A stretch of 64,000 bases of DNA from Pomacea canaliculata (taxonomy: Eukaryota; Mollusca; Gastropoda; Architaenioglossa; Ampullariidae): positions 11,148,758 through 11,212,757 of the forward strand of contig NC_037600.1 of NCBI RefSeq assembly GCF_003073045.1, read 5' to 3'. The notes beneath the pieces were generated by a model. The model saw only the letters and a list, made by a program, of their open reading frames with translations, had not been told where the DNA came from and searched no databases. Shown in pieces: positions 47,085-58,477 of the stretch; within the stretch, counting starts at the first letter, position 1, and the number at the start of each line of letters is the position of its first letter. The position numbers and the translations under genes were made by a program.

Positions 47085-47400
47085 GCGCTGAGTTGGATAT
47101 AACTTCAAGAAGTGAAAACTTTGTGTACTTTTCACGTGGATATATTGTGTAAGTTAGAACTGAAAACATTGAGCTGTTTCAAGTGAGACTTTGTGATGAA
47201 CTGTACTGTCGGCAAAGAAGATTGAATATTTTTGAGACATTGGAAGCAACGTGTGTTCGAACTGTCTGTTGGAAAATTTGGACTGGTTTTGTTTCTGTAT
47301 TTTAAATTATATATTATTTTTAAAATTTTAATCCCTGTCTGTGTTTTAATTTATTTATGTTCCTCGTCTGGAAGGCACTGTAGAGTGCAGGCGACAGTCA
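47085..47400 (+). repeat. Dispersed repeat, copy a
   Basis: Matches 48770-49105: GAAAACTTTGTGTACTTTTC, ACGTGGATAT, GAAAACATTGAGCTGTTTCA, GATTGAATATTTTTGA, ending GGCACTGTAGAGTGCAGGCG. It precedes a LINE frame and is probably the 5' untranslated part of that LINE or of its relatives. Confidence 0.7.
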
Positions 47401-47499
47401 GTTTTTGGAAGGCTGTTACTACAATTTTGTAATACATGTGACTTAACAATCTTAAATGGCACCTGCGCTGGAGATGAAAATGGCCGATATACTTACATA

Positions 47500-48150
47500 A
47501 GCACTATGGGCAGTAGCACAATTCATTATTTCCTTTGCTCTAGAGAAATGATTCCAGGCCAGTTTAGTCCAGAGATAACGGAGCGATTCGAATCGAAGCA
47601 TCTGCCCCTGCAGTTGACCTCAAATCGGGACATAGTGATATCAGAGACAGAACCAGTAACTATAGAGAAAATTATCTTAGATAACAATAAATGCCAGTCT
47701 TTCATGTCCAACATAAAAAACGAAAAAGCAGGCAAGAAATTAAATGACGTTTTCGACATGCTGGACGTCTCTGTCGAACAGTCAGTAGAACTTTTTAACT
47801 CTGGCCTTCTAAACGCGGCTCAATGTATGATGTGGAAAATTTGACAGGGCGAAGAAAGAGTAGGTGGTTTGATTCAGTGTATACAAGCCAAACGTGAAAC
47901 GAGAAGGTGTCACAGGAAATTTCGACGCACGGCTAAAACTATCAACAGACAAAAATATGTAGAAACGAGTCGTAGGTATCGAAACCTAATGCAAAGCAAA
48001 CGAAAGCAGTTTAAAAAGGATCTGTTGGAAAAGCTGTCCACTTACACAGACAATTCACAAGCATTTTGGAAAGAAACAAAAGCAATCTGCAGACAATCTA
48101 ACCACGAATGTACTATAGACAACAGAACATGGTATGAACACTTTTAAAAT
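47500..48150 (+). mobile_element. Non-LTR retrotransposon (LINE) fragment, CR1/jockey-like
   Basis: Two frames (47506-47844; 47869-48147) form the stretch that normally joins endonuclease and reverse transcriptase. The second reads CHRKFRRTAKTINRQKYVET, RRYRNLMQSKRKQFKKDLLE, then FWKETKAICRQSN and RTWYEHF, the usual 'FWk.lk ... W..yF' lead-in to the polymerase. The endonuclease and RT domains are missing, and a stop separates the frames. A RING scrap follows directly. Confidence 0.6.
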
Positions 48151-48169
48151 GTTTTTCAAGGTGATATAG

Positions 48170-48265
48170 TAGATTTTAGTCATCTCCTGTGTCGAGAATG
48201 TGATATTTATTTTTTGACTATAGACTTTCATGATGAATGTCTTCTGTGTAGATGAGCTATGTCAC
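48170..48265 (+). pseudogene. RING scrap (copy 8)
   Basis: AGTCATCTCCTGTGTCGAGA, ATGTGATATTTATT, GACTTTCATGATGAATGTCT and CTGTGTAGATGAGC recall the second half of the RING exon, and are closest to the relic at 50680-50770. No open frame. Confidence 0.65.
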
Positions 48266-48769
48266 AAACCTGCTGAGATGTATTTTTTAAAAATGTTTTT
48301 TTTAATTAGTAAAAGTAATTGTTCGGGTGAGGTGGTAAAGACAGCTATCACTGAGGCTGTTAGTGTCAACAGTCTGAGGCGTGCCGCGCCATACGGGGAT
48401 GGCTGGCCGGTCTTTGTGTAATTAAGTAGTAATGATAGGTTGTTTGGTGGTTACTTTGAACAAAGGAAAGAGTGTGATAGTGTGTTGGATGTGTGTGGTT
48501 TGATTAGGGTTTTTCCTTGACGGGAGCGGGAAGAAGGGAGTCTCTTTGGTGTTGTCAGTGCGTCCGGAGCGGACGGCTATTGCTTTGTAACCAGTCTTGA
48601 CGGACTTGGTGTTGTAGACCTGTGTGTACAAGTCCTGACCAGACTTGGATTGTGTGTATAAGTCCTGAACCGACTTGAAGTACCAGACTTGTTTGTGTTT
48701 TGTTAACATTGAACCTGTTGAAGTTTTCTTGTGAAGTTTCCTGTGGATTTTTCTTTTGGATTTTCTTTT

Positions 48770-49112
48770 GGATTTAACTACAAGACGAAGTGGAAACTTT
48801 GTGTACTTTTTCACGTGGATATGTGGTACATGTTAGAAGTGAAAACATTGTGCTGTTTCAAGTGGAGACTTTGAGAGAAACTGGATGAGAGGATTGAATA
48901 TTTTTGAAACTGTTGGAAGAAACGTGTGTACGAATTGTGGGGTTGGGAAATTAGGAATCGTTTTGTATTGTGTTTATTTATTTTTTGTTTTCTTCTTTTA
49001 TTTTGATTTTTAAATTATATTATATTTCTAAAGTTTAAACTGTTGTCTGTGTTTTGATTTTATTAATTGTCTCGTCTGAAAGGCGCTGTAGAGTGCAGGT
49101 GACAAGCTATCT
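48770..49112 (+). repeat. Dispersed repeat, copy b
   Basis: Second copy of the 47085-47400 repeat, ending GGCGCTGTAGAGTGCAGGTG and running into a short CTAT microsatellite (49109-49121). It abuts the 3' end of the minus-strand LINE. Confidence 0.7.
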
Positions 49113-50125
49113 ATCTATCTAATCCTTTTCGTGCATTAGGTTGCACATAAGGCCTTAACCAGAGTCCGCCACTGATGTCGATCGGCTGAAACCTGCTCTA
49201 GGTTACCCCATGTCCAGCCCTTTCTTTTCATCTCCCTTTCCGTTGTTCTTCTCCAAGTTTTCTTCGGCCGTCTGGAGTCCATCGTAGGGCGACTCTGGAG
49301 AGGTCTGCTGTCTGCTGGTGGAGCACATGTCCAATCCATCGGTTTCAGCTCTTCGGTGGAGTTCTTCGTTGGTGATGGTATTTGGCCAAAAGATGTTAGG
49401 TAGGCGCCTGAGGCATCTGTTTCGGAAGATGTCAAGCTTGTTACTGATGGCTTTGGTTTGACAGACTTTCTCTCGTCTATCGTCTTCCATGTCTCTTCTC
49501 TGATCCACAGTTTTTTCTTCTTCCGTTGGAAGCCCAGTATTTTCTTTCCTGTTTCCTGTAAGACTCGATTGAAGTCGTCTAAGGTCATCTCTTGTTGGTC
49601 TCCTAGAGCCTGGGATCTGTTCTTTACTTCCATAACAAAGGCTCGTTTGGTGGCAGGATCTTTCAGTTTGCCGGAGTCCACTCTCTGCTCACGTGCCTAT
49701 TTTTCTCGCGATCGAAGTAGCTTCAGAGAAACTGTGGCTATCACAAGAGTGTGGTCACCAGCAACATCTGCTCCTCTGTAGGCTCTAACATCTTGAAGTG
49801 AGCTCCTCCATCTTCGGTTGATGATGACATGGTCTATCTGGTTCTTTGTGATCCCATCTGGTGATGTCCGCGTTGCCTTGTGGATGTCTTTGTGTTGGAA
49901 GAGTGTGCCTCCAATCAGTAGGTTGTTTTCTTCACAAAAGTCTGCCAGTCTCTCTCCGTTGTCATTGATGGTATTAATTCCATGCTTGCCCATGACATGC
50001 TCCCTGCAGGTGTTGTCACTTCCCACCTTGGCATTGAGATCGCCGATGATGAGCAACATATCGTAGGCTCGAATGGTACAGGATGCTCCACAATAGCCCA
50101 CAATGCCAAAACAGTTGAACATGTC
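49113..50125 (-). mobile_element. RTE/craniofacial-development-2-like LINE, reverse transcriptase deleted
   Basis: The minus-strand frame 50122-49697 is the C-terminal half of an AP-endonuclease domain: IIGDLNAKVGSDNTC, NDNGERLADFCEENNLLIGG, and DGITKNQIDHVIINRRWRSS with GADVAGDHTLVIA. The next frame (49681-49136) begins with the linker (FQRKKKKLWIREETWKTIDE) and jumps to the element's extreme C-terminus (KKTWRRTTEREMKRKGWTWG, then DRHQWRTLVKALCAT-stop). The whole polymerase is missing. A TAGA/GATA tail follows at the 3' end. It cannot move by itself. Confidence 0.8.
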
Positions 50126-50325
50126 AGTAAATGAAGTGCAGAATCCTATATATTAAAAACCTGCGCATCAAGATTACCAATGAAATGAGGCAACAACAAA
50201 CAGTGAATAACAATCCATAAGAAAGGCGAAAGGCACAACAAGCATCACAGATGAGTAGGAGAAACTAAAACTCGACATACGTTCATAGATGAGACAAAAC
50301 GACAGAGAGCTGGTCCCCTCCAGCC

Positions 50326-50384
50326 ACACACACACACACACACGCACACACACGCACACACACGCACACACACGCACACACACA
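50326..50384. repeat. (CA)n microsatellite with CG interruptions
   Basis: CACACACACGCACACACACG-type tract; it makes a Cys/Val-rich frame on the minus strand that is not a gene. Confidence 0.9.
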
Positions 50385-50610
50385 AACTATCACAAAATGA
50401 CAATAGTGTAGGAAATCCAAATAAAAATATCAAAGGGACTTCTATCGTCTCTGAACTGTCTGGTTACGAGCAGCTTTTCCTTGTCTACCCTACACCCATA
50501 ACTAACAATTATCGTAATGTTAAAAAAATGAGTTTGATACAATTGTTTCCAGTATGGCATTCACTCAATACCTTGAATTACATCGCATACTTTTATATAT
50601 ATAATCAAAG

Positions 50611-51025
50611 ATGGCGACAGCATCAGTTCAGCCCAACTAAAAAGTGTACCATTTGCATGAATTACCTCACCTCAAAGATTTTAGTCATCTCCTGTTTCAA
50701 GAATGTGTTATTTCCTTGTTGACAATGGACTTTCATGCTGAATGTCTACTGTATAGATGTGCAATAGATATGTCCAATGTACAATACCTCTAACAGGATG
50801 TATGGATTTGTTTGTGAACCTGCAGGCAGCACAAGCTGCCGACCACCTGCCCACAGATTGTTTTGATGGAATCGCTGGTGCAAAACGTTGCTATACTGAC
50901 TGTACACACGTGTGTTGTTGACAATACGATGACAACAACAAAGCTGAGTTTATTTGTATGCAGAGCCTGGACATGATGTTTAATGATGCCAAGAAGTCTC
51001 AGCACTGTGACAGAGAATTAATATA
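50611..51025 (+). pseudogene. TRIM-NHR relic (copy 9): RING and B-box1 remnants
   Basis: The sequence starts GATGGCGACAGCATCAGTTC, matching the copy 10 start (ATGGCGGCAACGTCACTTCA). It retains TGTACCATTTGCATGAATTA (first CxxC), GTCATCTCCTGTTTCAAGAA, and TTTATTTGTATGCAGAGCCT plus AGTCTCAGCACTGTGACAG from B-box1. Frames are broken in several places. It is closest to copy 10 and is likely a dead duplicate of it. Confidence 0.7.
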
Positions 51026-52245
51026 TCGCTTGTGCTTCTCGTTATCACTTTACTTCAGTCACCTGACTTTTAGACATTCCACTTTGTAAGCGTTTATTGA
51101 GATGTGTGTGTGTGTGTGTGCGTGTGTGTTTGTGTGAGAGAGAGAGAGAGTCTTCACAAAGGTGCATGTGATACCTACCGTAAAGATGTGAGCTTGTGTG
51201 TTTGTGTGTGGATATATGCGAAGCACTTTGAGACCATCAGGAACCAGATAAAAAGCGTTGTATATATAAAGCCTATTACATTAACAACCTCTACAAACCA
51301 AGTGTATATGATAGAAACTAATAAAGAAAGAAACTCATTCAAGCACACACGCACGTGGACACACACACATGAGCAAACACGTAAGTACGTACGTTTATTC
51401 TAACAAATATCCATCCTATATACAAATACAACCTCCTGTGTCATAATCGAAGCCAGCTAACGACAATGTACCTGCTGTTTTATATCAGTTACGAACTCTA
51501 GGGGACCTTTGTTACTTTATTACTAAATGAGCCGCGGCAGCTGTCAACACAAACATGAAACCGACCCTTGCTGTGTACTTTCTGTACATGCCCCTCGCCA
51601 TCTGTAGTTCATTCACTTTGTATTGTGTTTAGCTGGTAATAAGTTGTCTCTCCTACAGCTCGCCGAATTTTGAATCAGAAAGATAAGAGATATTAGAAAA
51701 AAATCGCAAAAAAGCCTTTGATTCTGATTTTTTACAGCTAAAACAAAGGTTAGTGGTGTTTTGCATATTTGGTTAGATATTTTAGAATGTTTTAGCATTC
51801 AGTCGTTATGAGTATGTTTGGTTTCATTATTGGTGGAGTTGCTTTCCTTCTAGTGACAATGAGGCTGTCCTGAATCTCATTCAGTAGGTCCTCCATCTAG
51901 CGGTCTGTCTCCTCATTAATAATCCTTGATGAGTCAGACGCGCTACTAGTTGTCCTACGAATGGAAATTTAAATAAGAATTTTTTTCTCCATGCTCCCAC
52001 ACATGCAAGCTACACGCCTTCCATTCACACAAAATACCAAAGAAAAATAATTAATTATCATTTTTTTAAACACATCAATTATATCACGTTATTGATAACG
52101 TTTGTAGTTAGGAATTGTAAATTCTTTATTACTCCTGTTTCAGCACAAAGTTTCTGACTCAAAAATAAGAAGAATGTTTTAGCGGGGTGCTCTTGATGCA
52201 AGCAGTTTTTATTTTGTAACATTCCACAAAGATTTACATATCAAA
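51026..52245. other. 5' flank of copy 10; microsatellite, no kappaB decamer seen
   Basis: (TG)n then (AG)n at 51102-51150. No kappaB/TATA/CACGTGAC arrangement like the other copies was found within about 1.2 kb, though TTACTCCTGTTTCAG (52131-52141) could be an acceptor for the coding exon. An ATTGATAACG-type word lies at 52090. Otherwise unremarkable. Confidence 0.4.
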
Positions 52246-53334
52246 ATGGCGGCAACGTCACTTCAGCCACACGAACGAGAGTGTGCCGTGTGCACGAATG
52301 AATTCACGACACCAAAGATTCTACCCTGTGGTCATCTCCTGTGTCGAGAATGTGTCATTTCCTGGATGGATTCCAAAGCTGATGCCAGCTGTCCACTGTG
52401 TAGATGTCCTATAGTACAGCCCACAGCACAGGTAGATCGAAGTTCAACTGATGTTGCCGACGCCCTGCCAACAGATTTCGTGACAGAAGCGCTTTTGGAG
52501 AGCGCTCGCGTGCTGGCTAAGGATCACATTTGCTGTGGCTGTGCAGACGTCACGGCTGGCTTCATCTGTATGCAGTGCCTCGATATGATGTGTCAGTCTT
52601 GTTGTATGATTCACCGAAAATTTTCTGCGACCTGCAGTCACGATGTGGAGAGTGTCAGAACTGTGACACCTGAACGTCTGGCTGCCAGCCGCCCTGCACT
52701 GTGTGCTGACCACGGCGACAAACACGCGGAGATCGTTTGCGTCGATCACGGCCTCGCCGTCTGCGCATCCTGCACTGTCACGAGACACCGGAAGTGTAAA
52801 GCAGTGAGAGAGCTCCAAACGGAAATGACGTCATCCAAGAGCACAATCGCTATTCTTACATGCATGATCGACAACGCTGAGCTAAATCTCGAGGAAGCCA
52901 TTGCTAAGCTTGACTCTCGTCTGCAGGAAGTTGGTGACAACGAACAAAACGACATGGCGCAGGTGGACATACATTGCCAACGTCTTCACCATGTGGTTGA
53001 CGATTTTTGCAACACACTAAAGGAAAGAACCCATGAATCACATTCACAACTAAGGAAATCTCTCCGGGATGCCAAGAATGTCCTGGCCGAGCAGCAAGTG
53101 AAGGTGACGTCACACAAGCGCATGCTGACGCGAGCCACAACCGTCGCTCCGAGACCCGGGCTGATATTCGCGACTAAGGCTCTGACAGACAGGGTCAACT
53201 ACCTGGACATCAATGTCAAGCTAGCGGGCGATGTTCTAAGGAATCCTTCCACAAATGCTGGATTTTGCGAAAGTGTCGTTAGGCGGATCGAGAAAGAACT
53301 ACATGGAATTATAGACCCGAGAGCTAAGAGTCAG
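52246..53334 (+). CDS. Copy 10 exon 1: RING/B-box/coiled coil
   Basis: Starts MAATSLQPHERECAVCTNEF, three residues longer at the N-terminus than the other copies. The C3HC4 RING runs from CAVC to CPLC (residues about 12-51). B-box1 includes CCGCADVTAGFICMQC, and B-box2 includes CADHGDKHAEIVCVDH then VCASCTVTRHRKC. The coiled coil includes IDNAELNLEEAIAKLDSRLQ. Donor TCAG/GTGAAG after 53334; reading on gives only a GAT/GTG-rich tail. Blocks of near identity with copies 7 and 11 alternate with clearly diverged coiled-coil sequence. Confidence 0.88.
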
Positions 53335-56300
53335 GTGAAGCATTTTCTTTTACTTTTTGATGATAATGGTGGTGGAGGTTGTGTTGTGATTGTGGATGAT
53401 GATGATGATGAAGCAAACAGAAAACCAACAATACTACTAAAAATAAAAATGAAAAGCAAAGAGTTCAATAGTCTAATAATCTGTGATTCCAGTTCTAAAA
53501 TATTCAATATCCATTAGCAAAAATGTTGCAAGAAATTCTTTTTAGGCGGGCTGGACTCTAAATTACAAAAAAAAAATAAATAAAAAAAAAATGTTGAGAC
53601 TTTAAGCCAGACAAAACCTAATTCAATAATGTTTAATTAAGACAAAATCCTCTCTTAACCCGTGACTGACGAATGTCTAGGCAAAGTCCGCAAGTGGGGC
53701 TGTGATGCTGACCAGAAGTAAGACAGAGACGGGAAAAGGATATGAACTCTACATTTCTCAGCTTGGTGAAGTCACATCCTGTGAACCTCTGGAGCAGAAT
53801 GTCTTGTATCAGGTGATGATGATGATGGGGGTAGATTAGGAAGAGAAGGATTTAAGTGACAATTCTGAATGATTTTTACCTCTTGATAAGATATACTTGT
53901 ACGAAAAAGAGTAGATATGGATGAACCCATTGTGCACAGACGAGCTTAGCTAGGTCACTGATTAAGACAACACAAATCACTGATAACAAAATTCATTCGT
54001 CCATGAGCTACTTATCTCCGATCTTACTTTTACAGCCGCAGGGTGTGCCATTAAACATAAGCAGTGTTTGTGTGTGTGTGTCGAACTATTTAGCTGCGGA
54101 TGGACCAAAGTAAATGGAAATCCAGACAAGCAGGAAGTGTGCAGTACGGAGTGTCAGAAGAGCGCCCAAAGGGATGTAACTTGCAAACGGTAAACGTATT
54201 TCATCACGTGACATAAACGTCAAGTTAAATAACAATTTGTATATTCTGGTCTGTCTGCTTCCACTCTTGAGATGACTTATATTTAGCAGCTGACAACTAT
54301 CTATGTTTGGATGTTTGTCATTTTTCAAATGTAAATTCCAACAACTGTCACAATTGTGAAAAAAAAAAATTAAAAGTTTGACATGAAAAAATACGATGAT
54401 GGGATTTGAATGTGTTTTGTTTCAATCCACTAATGAAGAATGATATCATAATAAATATATTTACCAGCTTTGCATAAATTTTTTACAGGAATTCAGCCAT
54501 TCCAGATGGAAAGAGATAAATTATGAAGGAAGCGTGGCTGGATTAATGATCGACTCCTATAATTACCTTCACTTTTACCTCGATGGCAGTCTGATAGACA
54601 CAGAGAAAATACCAGTTTCAAGACCGTGTTACGCCCTGTTTAAACTCAACACTCGCATGAAGGTAGACAATAGAAGTATAATCTTTTGTCTGTCAATATG
54701 TAAATTTGGTATGCGTAATTAATTTCACAAGAAATGTTAAATATTGTTTACGTGTAGTAATTGTTGACAGGTAAGAATTGTTCTTTCTAACTCCTAAGTC
54801 CTAGCAAGTTTAAAATTAGAAATACCCGACAAAGAACTATCAATTGAAAAAAAAAATCATGTTCCAAGTGTTCCCAGGGTAAAGAAATAATTAAAAGATG
54901 TAATCAGGGCTTCTGCTAAGGCTAAATTCTTTGGGGTCCCAGGGACCCCTTCCTCAGATTTCTAAGGGGTCCCAGGCTAACTCTAAGGGGTCCCTTTACA
55001 ATGTAGAAAAAAATCAACAAATCAACTACTTTGTTCAACTGCCTTTCAGGCACACAAGCACTGTAATGTCTAGTCAGAAACGGCGAGATTTCTGTGCCAT
55101 GATGTCTGTGCAAGCATCTGTGATGAGCTTATGCTCACTGTACTTGGGGTGCTCACTTTCTTTCCGTTTCTAAGGCAATGAATTTAACCACGATGTCAAC
55201 AACATCTTTGAAATAAGTTAAATAAGCTGCACCTGGTGGTGGATGGGAGAGGTATGAAAGTATGAATGCCTCAGATGCCATCATTCAAGAGGAAGTTCTC
55301 GACCGTAACCTGGCAATTAATAAGTTAGTGAGAACTAGAGTTGTAAGAAACATCAACGAGAGGTGGCACATTGATAGAAGTATAAAAGTTGGGATAAAAA
55401 AACCTGGCGCAAGGTAGAAAAGCGAACCTCGGCAAGACGTGGCGCCCACAGCTCAGTGACATTCAGTGGATTCTGAATGTTACGTAAATCATGAGATGAT
55501 CGAAGGTGTTTGAAACTGTACAAATAAATTAAACGAGTTTCAGTTGCAAACTATATTTAGCAATAAAACGTCTTTCTCAGCCGACTAGTACTTGATGTAG
55601 GGTCTAAGAAAAGTGAGGCGAAACGGCTTCTATCTGAACATACGTCTTTCCTTGCATTCTTTCTACTCATAAGAGGGATAATAATATTTAATATTTTCAG
55701 TTCATTCTCCTCCTGATGACTGACCTAATGTACACTCGGTTTGAGTCCAGTCTTTGAGCTTTTACAAATGGCCAACAATTCACGACTGCAACATAGTGCC
55801 CCCACTGTGTCTTTCTTCGCTTATCTAACCCGACCATATGCGATCAATTCAGTTGTTTTTATGTTTGTGTCATTTGCGCTGTTCATTCTTCTCTCCTTTT
55901 TAAATTCTAGTTTTTTTGTTTGTGGAGAATACAGTCAGTCCTAACCCGACAGAATGTTCAGACAGAAGTCGTTTCGATCAACGCTCAGACCCTACCGCAA
56001 GTACTGGGTGAGGGAGACGATTTATGCCATGCTAGTCGGCAGTGCCTGTGATGTCCACCCCGCCTTTTGTCCGGGTAGTAATTGAAGACGACTGGCCGAT
56101 GGCAGTCCGCACCTCGTGTACTCCTACCTTCCCTTGCACGGGCGATACCACTCACTTCCCCCCGGTGGGAAGATATCGGGCCTTTAATGGAACTCTTCTA
56201 GGTAAGGGAAAACAGACTCAGTGCAAGGGAAGTTACTCTCGCCTTGCAGCAGACGACAACAATAGGTTGGTCTACGATGTCGGACACTACACTTACCCAA

Positions 56301-56689
56301 TGTTGTATCTGTTCTTCGCCCAAATTTGAAGGGGTCCCCTGGGACCCCATTGATGAAAATTGAAGGGGTCCTCCGAACTTTTAATGCGTACTGTACGCAA
56401 TTTTCTGCGTAATCAGAAGCCCTGAATGTAATTGTTTTCGTTTCTGTCAATAAGTGTATTCTTAGTTTTTGTTTCACTAGTATTGTTTCATAGCTATGTC
56501 ACTAACATTGTTACAATACATTTACTACCAATAACCTTTCATTAGGTGGGTAATTAAAAGCTCTTTCTTTCAATAAAGATTTACTGAGCTATTGATTAAG
56601 TTGTTTAAACTGCAGATTTCCCTTCTTTTCTATCGGCTATTTTCACTCTGCAGGTCACGTTGCTGCACCCGATACTAAAGATCATCTAA
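52246..56689 (+). CDS. TRIM-NHR copy 10: divergent RING, B-box, coiled-coil, NHR E3 ligase
   Basis: Complete model, all phase 0: exon 1 52246-53334 (363 codons); N1 53681-53812 (acceptor TGTCTAG); N2 54094-54189 (acceptor CTATTTAG); N3 54489-54662 (acceptor TTTTACAG); N4 56654-56689 (VTLLHPILKII-stop). Total about 507 residues. The RING half is close to its paralogs, but the NHR half has diverged strongly: N1 reads GAVMLTRSKTETGKGYELYI, N2 reads SVQYGVSEERPKGC (32 codons instead of 51), and N3 reads SVAGLMIDSYNYLHFYLDGS, then PCYALFKLN. The shorter N2 may alter the binding face. A hAT-type element sits in the last intron. Intact frames and splice sites in a diverged copy argue that it is a working gene. 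Confidence 0.7.
54905..56424. mobile_element. hAT-type non-autonomous transposon in the last intron of copy 10
   Basis: Termini CAGGGCTTCTG (54905-54915) and CAGAAGCCCTG (56414-56424) are perfect 11-bp inverted repeats. The flanking 8-mers GATGTAAT (54897-54904) and AATGTAAT (56425-56432) differ at one base, fitting an 8-bp hAT target duplication. Subterminal GGGGTCCC/GGGACCCC blocks occur in both ends. The 1.5-kb interior has frames (for example 56042-56329) but no transposase motif I recognise. Confidence 0.75.
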
Positions 56690-56699
56690 AGCTGAAGGA

Positions 56700-58095
56700 A
56701 GACGAACTGAGCGAGAACAAGACCATACACAGAAAAAGTTCATTTGCTTAGTTTGTAACTCCATAAATCACAAACCCTGAGAAATCATTTCATCTCAAAA
56801 GTCATATTATCACCGAAGTGTTTCTAGCACCTTGTAATTTCTTACAGACGTACACGTCACCTGACAACTTACCTACATTTACTCTCATGTTGTGTAACAG
56901 ACAGATCAAGTTACGAACTGTTTTAAATAACGATAAAAATATGCATCAGTGTATTTGTAGATAAAAACATCGACTTGAGTTATTGAAACCTCTTTCTTTT
57001 AAATGCTGCGGGTATCCAGTTGTGCTCACAGTTCGCTTGGCGGTCCAAACCTCGAAGTATTATTAGTAACATACATTTCAAGATGGTAGACCTACACAAA
57101 ATAGGTTTTGAAGTGTGCTTCTATCATGGTGTTTGCCAATAACCAGTCATACACAAACATCACGGCGCCATGTATCAAAAGACTGTAAGTATTCAAGCCC
57201 GTTAGTGTAACCAAGGGCTATGAATACTGTTTACTTTCCCTCTGTGCCCTCCACTCCTACCCAACATGTAGTCTCGCCATGAATACCCGTTAATGAAAAG
57301 AACGTGTACAAGGAGGGTATCGGCTAAGCATAGAAGTGTTCACGGCAAAAACCGTTGACACTCACTTTGTGTCAACACTCCTTTGTGCAATAATGGGGTC
57401 ACCCCCGCCATTGTACTGCTTTTTTCAAGATGTCTGAGAGATTCTATCCCCTCAAACCGTAACCGTTATATCTGCCATAACCTAGGTGACCTCGTTTTAG
57501 TGGTTAATGGCAGACTGTCATCAGAAATCCCAGCAGACGACTCGAAGGTCCCTATAAATGCAACCCACCAAGGTAGCTGTAGATTTCTGTTAATCCATCA
57601 TCTCTTTGTATTGCAACATATATAATATATAGTTTGGTATTGGCTGTTGATACGCGCATAGCTCTTCAACCATCTCTGATGTTACAATAATAATAAAATT
57701 ATTATCGACATTGTTGTGTACAGTTTGAGCCTACAGAGTCCAGCATTGTCTTTTCGTGGATTTACAAATAATAAGCAAATGAAAAAGAAACCTTTAACTG
57801 TAATAGTTTACTTAGGCTTTTGACTTATTTTTGTTGTTTAAACATCTTTAAATTTCAGCTCTTCTAGCATTTAATGTATTAAACATTTATCCATAAATCA
57901 TTTTATAGTGAATTGCAGTATATTATATGCATGTTTCGAAACGCAACGACATAATTATTTGAGACGATCTTAGGTATTAATAAATAAGAACCATTGTTTA
58001 TGAAGAAAACATATTTTTCATATCTTCGGCTTAAAATATGTAAGCCATTTTCTAAAAATTAAGAAAACACTAGAACAAAACTCTAAAATATCAAC
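56700..58095. other. Spacer between copies 10 and 11, partial unit relic
   Basis: 56885-57060 resembles 13410-13500 and 14190-14240 (CAGATCAAGT, CTGTTTTAAATAA, CAGTGTATTTGTAGA, CTCACAGTT), so a decayed TRIM-NHR 5' segment lies here. 57383-57625 is an open frame with no motif. 57358-57385 is a short inverted repeat (GTTGACAC / GTGTCAAC). Confidence 0.45.
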
Positions 58096-58273
58096 GGGAA
58101 TTCCCAAACAGTTGTAACGGATGTGTGTTTATTTATAGCACGGCCTGTCCCCATAGCGACAAAGCACTCACAACGCAAACAGTTTTAGACAAGTTAAGTC
58201 TGGAAGATTCAGGGACATTAGCAAGCCTAGTAGCTTAAAACTTCATCTAACTCATTCCTCTCAAGAAGTAAAG
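58096..58273 (+). promoter_or_regulatory. kappaB promoter and leader of copy 11
   Basis: Palindromic kappaB-like GGGAATTCCC (58096-58105), an ATTTATAG TATA-like box on the opposite strand (58131-58138), CACGGCCTGTCCCCATAGCG (matching the GACACGACC..TCGT block of other copies), and a leader ending at 58273 (AAAG before GTGACT). The CACGTGAC core is not retained. The leader would join an acceptor near 58462 (TTCTATAG) ahead of the ATG. Confidence 0.6.
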
Positions 58274-58477
58274 GTGACTAATCAATCTGTATTTCTACTA
58301 ATAAACGTCAGCAAGGATATCGAAGTGTGTAGAGCAAAGAACCGTTTCACGGAAACTGCAGTGTGACACAAGTAAGTCAGCAATTGTAAAATACAAAATT
58401 CACTGCTGCAAGAATTCAGTTTGATTTACAGTTTCCATTAGTGGTCGAAAAATTCTATAGGAAACTTAAGCTTAAGG

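Noticed and set aside
47085-49112. Paired long terminal repeats of an LTR element
   Set aside because: The two 320-bp copies lack matching TG..CA ends, primer-binding site and target duplication, and the enclosed frame is a non-LTR LINE linker.
50174-50433. Cys/Val-rich minus frames
   Set aside because: Translation of a (CA)n microsatellite.
56042-56477. Frames inside the hAT-type element
   Set aside because: Overlapping on both strands, with no transposase or host motif; not supported as genes.
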